A stretch of 64,000 bases of DNA, taken from contig NZ_AWNH01000075.1 in NCBI RefSeq assembly GCF_000482245.1, positions 1-64,000 on the forward strand, read 5' to 3'. Position numbers and translations under genes: made by a program. This document shows positions 28,062-35,355 of the stretch, one piece after another. How positions within the stretch are numbered: the first letter of the stretch is position 1; every line of letters starts with the position of its first letter. The stretch is from Leptolyngbya sp. Heron Island J. GTDB lineage: Bacteria; Cyanobacteriota; Cyanobacteriia; Phormidesmidales; Phormidesmidaceae. A model generated the notes under the pieces. It ran no database searches, had not been told where the DNA came from, and saw only the letters and a program-made list of their open reading frames with translations.

Positions 28062-28493
28062 ATGCCCATCGTTAAACGCAAAGAAAGCAAGATCCCCAAG
28101 ATCGATCTGGTGCCAATGCTCACTGTGATGATGGGTGTACTGGCATTTTTTGTTGTGATTGCGGTCTCTTTGGGCAGTGAGCAATTAATTGAGGTAGAGC
28201 TACCACCAGAACAAACCGAAGATATTCCCCCCGACCAGCTGCCCTCCGCCGATGAGATTTTTATCGTGGAGATGGATGAGAATCAGGAGACTTCTCTCAA
28301 CGGCCAGCCGATTGATAGTACACAGCTGGTTTTAGAAATTGACAATTACCTAAAGAATAACCCTGATAAAACTGTATACCTGGTGCCAGATCAAGAGCTA
28401 CCCTATGAGAATGTCATGCAGTTTCTAGGAGATATGCGTGCGGTGGGTGGCGATCGGGTATCTCTGGCGTTAGAGGATGGCGAGGAGGAGTAG
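28062..28493 (+). CDS. ExbD/TolR family protein, first copy
   Basis: A 143-residue protein with the ExbD layout: short basic cytoplasmic N-terminus (VKRKESKIPKID), one membrane helix (LVPMLTVMMGVLAFFVVIAVSL) and a periplasmic domain (VYLVPDQELPYENVMQFLGDMR). The conserved Asp in the membrane helix, which carries protons in ExbD, is replaced here: the usual LVD/PLID position reads LVPMLTVMM, preceded by IDLVP. The gene is separated from exbB by a palindromic repeat and is followed after 3 bp by a second exbD-type gene. Confidence 0.88.
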   Translation: MPIVKRKESKIPKIDLVPMLTVMMGVLAFFVVIAVSLGSEQLIEVELPPEQTEDIPPDQLPSADEIFIVEMDENQETSLNGQPIDSTQLVLEIDNYLKNNPDKTVYLVPDQELPYENVMQFLGDMRAVGGDRVSLALEDGEEE

Positions 28494-28496
28494 AAG

Positions 28497-28910
28497 ATGG
28501 GATTACGATCTCGCCATCAGAATTCTGGAGTGCCTGAGGTGAATCTGGTACCGATGATGGATGTTTTGATGACGGTGCTTACATTCTTTGTCATTATCTC
28601 TATGGAACTCAGCGGTGTACAGATTTTTGGTGTGAGTTTGCCCCAGGCAGTCTCGGGGGTGGATGAAGAGGTCGTTGAGAAGACTGAGCCGTTAGTGGTT
28701 GGCCTACGTGAAGATGGCCAGACGGTTTACAACGACGAGGCGATAACAACTCCGGCACTGGCTCCCATTATTCAAAGCTATTTTGCAGAAAACCCAGAGG
28801 GGTTTGTCATGCTCAAGGCCGATCGCACATTGCCCTATGCAGATGTGGCAAAGTTGTTGGCAGACTTGCGAAGTATTGGTGGTAAGCGGGTTTCTTTGGC
28901 AGTAGAGTAA
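28497..28910 (+). CDS. ExbD/TolR family protein, second copy
   Basis: A 137-residue ExbD homologue: EVNLVPMMDVLMTVLTFFVII keeps the membrane Asp (MMDVLM) thought to carry protons, unlike the first copy, where Thr occupies this place. The periplasmic domain includes FVMLKADRTLPYADVAKLLADLR. The ATG lies 3 bp after the previous stop, and the GGAGGAG at the end of that gene serves as ribosome binding site, so the pair is translationally coupled. Two non-identical ExbD subunits suggest a heteromeric periplasmic partner for the ExbB channel. Confidence 0.9.
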   Translation: MGLRSRHQNSGVPEVNLVPMMDVLMTVLTFFVIISMELSGVQIFGVSLPQAVSGVDEEVVEKTEPLVVGLREDGQTVYNDEAITTPALAPIIQSYFAENPEGFVMLKADRTLPYADVAKLLADLRSIGGKRVSLAVE

Positions 28911-29028
28911 TTGTACTAATGATTAACCGCACTGCATCTGCACGTACTACAAAACTGAGATCAGTATTATGCATTTCACTTTGAATAATTCAGTCGTGAT
29001 ACCTTTTGCATGTGCATAAAAAATGATG

Positions 29029-29064
29029 TAAGTCTGTAGATAATAATAAGTCTGTAGATAATAA
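29029..29064 (+). repeat. Two tandem 18-bp repeats before a PEP-CTERM gene
   Basis: TAAGTCTGTAGATAATAA occurs twice in direct tandem at 29029-29046 and 29047-29064, one base before the ATG at 29066, so the leader contains no Shine-Dalgarno sequence. Confidence 0.85.
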
Positions 29065-29065
29065 A

Positions 29066-29938
29066 ATGAAAAAAAATACGTCGGTTAAAGGGTGTTGTGC
29101 TCGTCTTAGTCTGTTGGCCACAGCTGTCCTAGGCACCTTGGCTATACTACCCACCAAGGCGGCATCTGCTCAGCTTATTTATACTGGTGTCAATAACACG
29201 ACAATGCAATTTCCTGATGTGTTCGGGAATCCCAGTCCGCCACAGTTATTTCAAACAAGTGCGGTTTTGACGTTTGAACAGCCATTGCAGGTATTTGATC
29301 CATTCACAGGTACGGTTACCTCAGAGAGCAATCCTTTTAATCTATCCATTGGTTTTTTATCTCCACAAGATGCCCTAGCCAATGGTGCTTTAACAATTAT
29401 ATCTGCAACTGAAACATCGGGCTTAACAGGAGGTAGTTTCTTGCAGCAATTTTGGCAAATAAGCTGGTTAGACAGTTTAACCTTTCAGGGGGTGTTCACG
29501 GATTCGGGGTTTGGTAATCTTGCTAATCAGCCAAATCTTATCAATGCACCCTTTCCGTTACCCGGTGGTATTGACATTGGCGGTTTCCCATTTCCGCTAG
29601 CACCTGGAACTGAATTGGTTGGTCAATTCTCTCCTGAGTTTACGCAGGTGAGAGTTCAGGTTAGTGGCAATACAACTGATCTGGCACGACCTTTTTTTGC
29701 GGACATTACAGCAGGATTTTCTGGCCAATCACGGCGAAATATGGCATTTGTTGCATCAGCTGATGAGCCACAATTAAAAATAGCTGGGGGCATTTCGGAG
29801 CCAGCTAGTGTGCCAGAACCTCAGACTTTTGTCGGATTTGCCTTGGTGTTAGCCACGGCAGCTTTAGGTTGCTTTAAAGAACAATCTCAAAACTTAGAAG
29901 AGGGAAATTCAGTAGTATCAAGCTCCAGAAATCCCTAA
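29066..29938 (+). CDS. PEP-CTERM sorting-signal protein
   Basis: A 290-residue exported protein. The signal peptide (LSLLATAVLGTLAILPTKAASA) is followed by a beta-rich body without a named domain, then a PEP-CTERM-like end: SVPEPQTFVGFALVLATAALGCF, i.e. a VPEP motif plus membrane helix. The final segment is unusual because the basic cluster normally ending this signal is replaced by KEQSQNLEEGNSVV.... PEP-CTERM proteins are exported and processed by exosortase; no exosortase gene is in the window. Tandem repeats abut the start codon. Function unknown. Confidence 0.75.
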   Translation: MKKNTSVKGCCARLSLLATAVLGTLAILPTKAASAQLIYTGVNNTTMQFPDVFGNPSPPQLFQTSAVLTFEQPLQVFDPFTGTVTSESNPFNLSIGFLSPQDALANGALTIISATETSGLTGGSFLQQFWQISWLDSLTFQGVFTDSGFGNLANQPNLINAPFPLPGGIDIGGFPFPLAPGTELVGQFSPEFTQVRVQVSGNTTDLARPFFADITAGFSGQSRRNMAFVASADEPQLKIAGGISEPASVPEPQTFVGFALVLATAALGCFKEQSQNLEEGNSVVSSSRNP

Positions 29939-30245
29939 GTGTTCGACGAGCAACTGGGTTAATTCTCTAGGGCTCAGACAAGTTAACTGACAATAAGAAA
30001 CATTATTAGAATATCTCGATCAACTATCTGAAATAGCGTGTTGGAGGTTAAAACAATCGATTAAAAATGCTGAAACAACAAATGTTGGGGCGAGCAAGCT
30101 TAAATCTGTTGGCTAAGTGACTCATTTTGAAAGGTAGATAATCGCTTTAGTTGGTTGCTTAATCGAGGAGTGCGCGATCCCAAAAATTGGATAAGAGCCG
30201 AAGTTGTGTGAATCAACGAACGGGTCAGATTGTTCTAATAACCCA
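29939..30245. other. Intergenic region, no gene recognised
   Basis: About 307 bp between convergent genes. No terminator hairpin with a U-tract or coding sequence is evident. A short open stretch around 30145-30210 looks like protein text but has no start and is soon stopped. Confidence 0.4.
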
Positions 30246-30686
30246 CTAAACGCATCCAAAACTAGGCACTAGGTTGCATCGAGTGATTAGCGTCCGTCCT
30301 TCATGACCATGGACTCGCTCTACTATCGCCACACTCTCATACCAAAATGTAGAACCCTGGCTATCTAACCAGTGGAGCATAGTTAACTGCTCAAACTCAA
30401 AGCCTACGGCGACTAGGCCCGTCCCGCTGATGCCACTCCAATCTTCATTCCGCTGCAAATAAAAAGTTCGAGAACAATTATCAGCTGTCAGAGGTGCATC
30501 CATCTGCCTAATGCAGCGTCCGGTTCGCTGGGCCTGCATCTCTTGAAACCTAGTAAAGCTAGGAAATACCCCATGGCTGTGGCTTTTGCCATGCCAGCAT
30601 AGGGCTAACTGCCCCGATGGCAAAATCACCCCTTCGGCAATGTCTTCTTCACCCTGGAACACTTGAATATAATCCAGATTTTCCAT
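30246..30686 (-). CDS. Hypothetical protein
   Basis: From ATG 30686, preceded by GGGAG at good spacing, this is a 146-residue protein; an upstream TTG at 30761 would add 25 residues and lacks such a site. No domain is recognised. It is rich in Trp/His/Cys (LALCWHGKSHSHGVFPSF, FYLQRNEDWSGISGTGL) and lacks signal peptide or membrane helix, so it is probably cytoplasmic. Composition and ribosome site argue for a real gene; function cannot be assigned. Confidence 0.6.
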   Translation of the reverse strand: MENLDYIQVFQGEEDIAEGVILPSGQLALCWHGKSHSHGVFPSFTRFQEMQAQRTGRCIRQMDAPLTADNCSRTFYLQRNEDWSGISGTGLVAVGFEFEQLTMLHWLDSQGSTFWYESVAIVERVHGHEGRTLITRCNLVPSFGCV

Positions 30687-30994
30687 AGGTCTCCCAATCC
30701 CATAGCTAGCTTTAGACTGAGATGAGGCATAAATCCCCAAATCGTCTGCTGTTCGCCACAAGATGCCCAGAAAACGTTAAAACATATCAACTTGATATAC
30801 AATCTGGCCTTCTCTAGAAATATATAGGTGCAGTTTAGAGAAAGATAGCTGCCTCGACTTTAACGAAATGGGCAGTGGCTAGAGTCTGATGAACGATAAA
30901 CAGTGGTAGTACTCGGGTCATAGAAGTCTGTGTTCAAAAACCATGCTCAGTTAGAACATACGCTATCTGTCACCGCTTAGAAACTTGAAAGCAT

Positions 30995-31030
30995 ATAGCC
31001 GCCTTCAACCCAATGGTTGAAGGCGGCTAT
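30995..31030 (-). terminator. Strong hairpin terminator after the second PEP-CTERM gene
   Basis: A perfect 16-bp stem (ATAGCCGCCTTCAACC at 30995-31010, complement at 31015-31030) with a CAAT loop, 20 bp after the leftward gene's stop. No long U-tract follows, so termination is inferred from position and stem strength. The stem resembles that of the ndhB terminator. Confidence 0.65.
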
Positions 31031-31049
31031 GGTTTGTTTGAGCAGTGTT

Positions 31050-31790
31050 TTATTTTTTGCGACGGTGTAGCAATGCGCCTAAACCCACTAAAGCAAAGGC
31101 TACGGTAGTCATCGGTTCAGGTACCTGAGCGGGATTATCACCGGGCTGAACTGGCGGCTCCGGCGGCTGGACGATTGGCGGCTCCGGCGGTTGGACGACT
31201 GGTGGCTTATCATCATCGTCGTCTTCTCGTAGCGGTAGAACGCCTAGGGCATCAAAAGCCCATTCATTGCTACGAATGTCACCGGTAAAATCGCAAAATG
31301 GTCTGTCAGTGGTGCATCGTGAAAAATTACTGGTGAAATTACCATTCCCTGCCTGTCTAAACCCGTCTGCCAAATTATTGGTGTTGCTGAAGTTGTTATA
31401 CTGCGTTAGTGCCAGGGTATAGGTACCAGCTCCTAAGAGCACCTCTATTAAGCTGTCGTATGCTTGCCCGGTAGTGGGGTCTTGAGCAACCGTATCTGTT
31501 TCATCATCATCACCGAAGGTAATCAAAGTTCCGGTGCCGTCAAATAGCGACAGAATTGGATCAAAACCTCCTGCTGCAATTACTGTGCCATCTGCTTGAG
31601 TACCACCTGCGTAGGAATAGGTTCTGAGTGTAACCGTCGATGCTGTCTCGACTCTGAAGTTAAACAGGTGCACATCATCATCTTGAGCGAACGTGCCACG
31701 CAAAGAAAAATCGGCAGCAAAAGCTGTACTGTTCAGTGTGATCACCATCGCACCAGTGACCACCCCCAGTAGGGTTGACAATGGTTTCAT
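31050..31790 (-). CDS. PEP-CTERM protein, DVUA0089-like pre-peptidase fold
   Basis: A 246-residue exported protein: signal peptide (LLGVVTGAMVITLNSTAFA), a beta-sandwich with the pattern of the DVUA0089 family (DDDVHLFNFRVETASTVTLRTYSY, DPILSLFDGTGTLI, GAGTYTLALTQYNNF), an acidic and Pro-rich linker (REDDDDDKPPVVQPPEPP, three PPEPP units) and a canonical PEP-CTERM signal (VPEPMTTVAFALVGLGALLHRRKK). It is expected to be anchored then released by an exosortase system. A strong hairpin follows the stop. Confidence 0.85.
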   Translation of the reverse strand: MKPLSTLLGVVTGAMVITLNSTAFAADFSLRGTFAQDDDVHLFNFRVETASTVTLRTYSYAGGTQADGTVIAAGGFDPILSLFDGTGTLITFGDDDETDTVAQDPTTGQAYDSLIEVLLGAGTYTLALTQYNNFSNTNNLADGFRQAGNGNFTSNFSRCTTDRPFCDFTGDIRSNEWAFDALGVLPLREDDDDDKPPVVQPPEPPIVQPPEPPVQPGDNPAQVPEPMTTVAFALVGLGALLHRRKK

Positions 31791-32321
31791 AGGACTATCT
31801 CAAGGAATTATTGCGGCTTTGGAATGGCTATGCTGCTGCACTGCAGGGTAGATTGGCCTGTGAAGTGCCTAATGGTCGAAAGCGTTGACTGCAGTAATGG
31901 TAGAAATCTGATTAAGAACGGTGATGCTTTAAAATTCAATGGCACATGTCGTTCTCTCTGTCCGCAAGCAGTGCCCTGGATAATTTCTCTGCTTGATAGT
32001 GCCAATCTATTGTAGACACAGAAGTATCAACAACTGTTAATACTCAACTTTAAGAAGAACTCAATTAATCTCTGTTAGATATGAACTTCCTCTATTTTTG
32101 CTGCATATTACCGGGAAAAAATTGCGAAGGTTCGTGTAGACCACAGCACGTCGGAGCGCAACGTCCAGGTCACGGCGGTGCCGTCGCTGGCGACACCGCC
32201 GTTGTCTACTGAGGGCATGTCAGCATTGAGTAAAGCTGCAAAATTTCCCGTGAGGGCTAGCCTTTTGGAGCTCGTCTTTTTAAGGGAAATGGCATCATAA
32301 GATAATGCGCTAAAGATTTCT
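31791..32321. other. Intergenic region containing a decayed gene fragment
   Basis: 531 bp between divergent genes. AT-rich flanks surround a GC-rich block at about 32140-32215 that encodes part of a peptide-binding protein on the - strand (separate entry). The rest shows no coding potential. Confidence 0.5.
32138..32254 (-). pseudogene. Fragment of a peptide ABC transporter substrate-binding protein
   Basis: Translated leftwards this stretch reads LTGNFAALLNADMPSVDNGG followed by VASDGTAVTWTLRSDVLW. The same part of the intact binding protein at 32678-34591 reads PILADELPSVDNGDVSTDG then LSVTWRLQETLRW. The match is about 39 residues with no start, no export signal and no continuation; a stop follows soon after. 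It is not a recent copy, since the DNA is markedly more GC-rich than its surroundings and differs at many positions. It is a relic of a second, perhaps horizontally acquired, family 5 binding protein. Confidence 0.75.
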
Positions 32322-32630
32322 ATGAAGCAACTAGTTAAATCGTTTTACGCCTTGTATCGTAACGGCTTGCGAAATCCAAAATACCGCTGGCTGGTGATCT
32401 TTGGAACGCTAACCTATTTATTGAGTCCCATCGATGTTTCGCCCGATGTGGTGCCTCTGGTGGGTTGGATTGACGATGGTATTCTGCTTACCTTGCTAGT
32501 TGCCGAGGTCTCCCAGCTTTTGTTCGGGGGCTTTGATCGTTCTGCGCCAGCAGCCGACGCGGATGCAGCCGTTCAAGATGATGATGATGACGGCGTGGTC
32601 GTGGATGTAAAGGCTCAAGAGGTTCCTTAG
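32322..32630 (+). CDS. DUF1232 (YkvA-like) membrane protein
   Basis: A 102-residue protein whose core (NPKYRWLVIFGTLTYLLSPIDVSPDVVPLVGWIDDGILL) is the DUF1232 signature: a hydrophobic hairpin with the invariant SPIDxxPD. The tail is acidic (DDDDDG). The family is widespread and of unknown function. It converges with the binding-protein gene 47 bp downstream. Confidence 0.9.
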   Translation: MKQLVKSFYALYRNGLRNPKYRWLVIFGTLTYLLSPIDVSPDVVPLVGWIDDGILLTLLVAEVSQLLFGGFDRSAPAADADAAVQDDDDDGVVVDVKAQEVP

Positions 32631-32677
32631 GGTAGGTCTTGCCCACAGCCTCTATGCTGCCACTACTTTATCTGCCA

Positions 32678-34591
32678 TTACTCATCTGCTGCTGGTTGGT
32701 TATCTGAGCCATTTGTCTCTTCAGTCGGCTCAGGATTATTTTGGGGTTCAGAACGTTGAGATGCGTCTGCGGGTACTTCATCTGATGTGGTCTCTGCCTC
32801 GTTTTCAACTGGTTCTACTAGCTGCCAATTGGCAATATCCCAGGTGCTCGCATCCCACGGTGTAAAGGTATACCCGGTAATGCGATAGCTGACGGCGTTA
32901 GACAGGGCCCGATGGACGATGGGTAAAACAGCGATATCATCGGCCAGGATTTGATCCATCTGTCGGAATAGTTCGTTGCGTTTATCGGAGTCGCGTTCTT
33001 TGCGGGCTGCCTCCCACAGTTTGTCGTACTCTGGATTGCAATAGCGGGCATTGTTGGGTTTTTGCCAGTTGTTGGCCATGGCGGCAATATTGTCGCAGGT
33101 CCACCAGCCCATATAGATGGTGGGATCGGGGATGTCATTGCCAATGGCGTATTCTTGTATGTCGGCGTAGAAGTGGTTGATACTGTTGGTCTGGTCTGGG
33201 TCGGCGGAGAAGAAATCCTCGGCGCGTACTCGCTCGATCAGTACGTCAATACCGATTTCGCCTAGCTGTTCTTGCACCATGGCCTGGGTGGCCTGGCGAA
33301 TGGTGCCAATGGAGGTTTGGAAGACCAGCTGCAGGCGTTGGTTGTTGCGATCGCGATACCCATCCCCATCACTGTCCACCCAGCCCGCCTCATCCAAAAG
33401 CTTCTTAGCGGTTTCTACATCATGCTCAAATGGAATCGGCTCGTCTGCAGACAGCTCAGGTGCCACCAGGAGTTGGGACGTGGGCTTCCCCAAATCGCCA
33501 TAAAGTTGTTCAACAATTGCTTGACGGTCAATGCCATAGTCAATGGCCTGCCGTACTTTCAAATCTTTAAAAACTGGATGGGGAAACTCTTTGCTAGCCC
33601 GTTCCTTAGCCTCAGTTTCTTTATTTGGATCAGCAAAATTCAGCATAATCCGCTCGACCTGGCTACCAAATGTCAGCACCAGACTGCCGGTTTCACCTGT
33701 CTGGACCAAATCTATCAACGCCGCTGACTCTAGCTGAATATTGTGGGCAAAGTCGGCGGTCCCATCCCGTAGCACGTCGCGGGCCGCTACATAGGGAGGC
33801 ACGTTTCCGACAATTTCAATCCGCTTAAAGTTTTTAACAGGTTGACGATGAAGCTCATTGGGGGCAAAAAGTAAGCGACCATTAGCCTCTGTTAAATAGC
33901 GATAGGGGCCAGTGCCCACCGGTTGAAAATTAGCCGGGGCCTCCCGCGCTTGTCGATTATTGAACTCTTTGAATAAATGCTCTGGCAAAATTAACCCGTT
34001 CAGGCCGGTAAACGGCGTTTGCCAGCTGGCCGTGGGTTGTTTAAAAGTAATTTTTACCGTGTGCTCATCCACGGCTTCCATGGTCTCAATATCCTGATAA
34101 TACTGAGCGGTAACCGCAGCAACTGTGGGATTAATAATAAATTCGTAGGTAAAGACGACATCGGCAGCCGTCAAAGGCTCACCATCTGACCAGCGTAGGG
34201 TTTCCTGTAGTCGCCAGGTGACTGATAACCCATCCGTGCTGACATCACCATTGTCTACAGATGGCAGTTCATCTGCCAAAATCGGTATCAGCTCTCCATC
34301 AGGACCATAGCTGGCTAGGGGCTCATAGATAATACGAGCCGCTTCAAAATCTTGAAACCCCGTGGCCAAATGAGGATTAAGAGTAGCGGGTGACCGACTA
34401 TAAATCAACGTCAGCACGTCAGGCGCATCCACCACCTCTTCGGCCTCATCACTATTGGGCGACTCGGTGACCGATGAGGGTTGTATCGGTTGCTGGCAGC
34501 CAGCAATGACCACTGTCACTGCCATGAGGCTGGCCATCCTTGTTTGTTTGGGACGATGTTGCAGTAAGGATGTGCACCAAGAAAAAAACAT
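32678..34591 (-). CDS. ABC transporter substrate-binding lipoprotein, peptide/nickel (family 5) type
   Basis: A 637-residue periplasmic lipoprotein: N-terminal signal with lipobox VIAGC (Cys32), then the extracellular solute-binding family 5 fold (TLNPHLATGFQDFEAARIIYEPL, LRWSDGEPLTAADVVFTYEF, GTGPYRY, VRQAIDYGIDRQAIV). Such proteins deliver oligopeptides or similar ligands to an ABC importer; no permease or ATPase gene is nearby. The C-terminal about 45 residues are Glu/Pro/Asn-rich. ATG 34537 is an alternative start that would still leave a lipoprotein signal. A fragment of a relative lies at 32138-32254. Confidence 0.92.
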   Translation of the reverse strand: MFFSWCTSLLQHRPKQTRMASLMAVTVVIAGCQQPIQPSSVTESPNSDEAEEVVDAPDVLTLIYSRSPATLNPHLATGFQDFEAARIIYEPLASYGPDGELIPILADELPSVDNGDVSTDGLSVTWRLQETLRWSDGEPLTAADVVFTYEFIINPTVAAVTAQYYQDIETMEAVDEHTVKITFKQPTASWQTPFTGLNGLILPEHLFKEFNNRQAREAPANFQPVGTGPYRYLTEANGRLLFAPNELHRQPVKNFKRIEIVGNVPPYVAARDVLRDGTADFAHNIQLESAALIDLVQTGETGSLVLTFGSQVERIMLNFADPNKETEAKERASKEFPHPVFKDLKVRQAIDYGIDRQAIVEQLYGDLGKPTSQLLVAPELSADEPIPFEHDVETAKKLLDEAGWVDSDGDGYRDRNNQRLQLVFQTSIGTIRQATQAMVQEQLGEIGIDVLIERVRAEDFFSADPDQTNSINHFYADIQEYAIGNDIPDPTIYMGWWTCDNIAAMANNWQKPNNARYCNPEYDKLWEAARKERDSDKRNELFRQMDQILADDIAVLPIVHRALSNAVSYRITGYTFTPWDASTWDIANWQLVEPVENEAETTSDEVPADASQRSEPQNNPEPTEETNGSDNQPAADE

Positions 34592-34754
34592 GTTTACTCA
34601 TATGCTGTGCTCTTGTCTGTCTGATAGTAGCCTCTGCGGTCCCCAAGTTGGAGGCGATCGGTGGTCAGAAAGTTAAACTACCAACGTTCTAGATTTTCTC
34701 CTGACCAGTGTTCATTTCTTAGAAGACCTAATTGGTAGATGCACCCTGATGTCC

Positions 34755-34784
34755 TCCCCGGCGGATTCCGCTGGGGATTTTTTT
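34755..34784 (+). terminator. Rho-independent terminator without an obvious upstream gene
   Basis: A 10-bp stem (TCCCCGGCGG with CCGCTGGGGA, one G-T pair) and an ATT loop, followed by TTTTTTT at 34778-34784. It is a textbook + strand terminator, but the closest + strand gene ends at 32630 with an opposed gene between. Confidence 0.8.
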
Positions 34785-34860
34785 GGCATATTTTTAGCAA
34801 TCAGAGAAAAATAATCAGTCTGGCAAAACTTGTCAGCAGTAAGCGCCAGAATATTTGCTC

Positions 34861-34895
34861 TAAAAAGGCCTGCTGGCAGTCTGCCAGCAGGCCTT
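34861..34895 (-). terminator. Rho-independent terminator of the KG-repeat gene
   Basis: A perfect 14-bp stem (AAGGCCTGCTGGCA at 34865-34878, complement at 34882-34895), 3-base loop, followed leftwards by TTTTTA. It lies about 32 bp after the stop of the gene at 34927. Confidence 0.85.
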
Positions 34896-34926
34896 CCAAA
34901 ATCTTCGATGGTTTATCAGGCTAAAC

Positions 34927-35232
34927 TTACTCGGCTGCCGGGGTCTCAGCGTCAGCAGGCGGAGCTTCCGTCTCAGTAGCTTCATCAGCTGGAGTTTCAG
35001 CAGCGTCCTCTGCAATCACGTCCGGTTCCGGTTCGGGCTCAACTTTCTGCGTAGGCTTAGGACCTCGCATCAGAGCCGGGTTAACTGGGGGTTTCTTATC
35101 CCGCTCACCCTTATCTCGGCGACCTTTGCCCTTGCCTTTACCTTTGCCTTTGCCTTTGCCTTTATCTAATGAAGGCTTACGTTCCCTTTCTTCGGGGGGA
35201 CGATCTTTCTTCAGAATAGGCTTATCTACCAT
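34927..35232 (-). CDS. Highly charged, KG-repeat small protein
   Basis: A 101-residue protein without hydrophobic core. The N-terminal half is basic (VDKPILKKDRPPEERERKPS) with a run of seven Lys-Gly pairs, then comes a conserved-looking PVNPALMRGPKP segment, and an acidic Ala/Glu/Thr-Pro-rich tail. VDKPILKK and NPALMRGPKP resemble short cyanobacterial hypothetical proteins, so I judge the gene real. It is likely disordered and could bind nucleic acid; function unknown. It has its own strong terminator. Confidence 0.7.
   Translation of the reverse strand: MVDKPILKKDRPPEERERKPSLDKGKGKGKGKGKGKGRRDKGERDKKPPVNPALMRGPKPTQKVEPEPEPDVIAEDAAETPADEATETEAPPADAETPAAE
35123..35164. repeat. Hexanucleotide microsatellite encoding Lys-Gly
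   Basis: Near-perfect tandem copies of CCTTTG/CCTTTA (seven units) inside the charged small-protein gene. Slippage here would change the number of KG pairs without breaking the frame. Confidence 0.8.
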
Positions 35233-35355
35233 GGTTCTCCGTCAATTCCTGCCTAGTGATCCTAACACTTGCTTAATAATTTACTTTGGCAGCTTTTGAG
35301 GAGGAGAGGTGGAGAATCACAGTCGAGATCCACCAACCCTCACTTTAACCCTATG

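Larger units (their letters stand above)
34592..34926. other. Intergenic region with two opposed terminators
   Basis: 335 bp upstream of the binding-protein gene. It contains a + strand terminator (34755-34784) not explained by an adjacent + strand gene, and the terminator of the leftward KG-rich gene (34861-34895). A small RNA ending at 34784 is possible. Confidence 0.5.
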
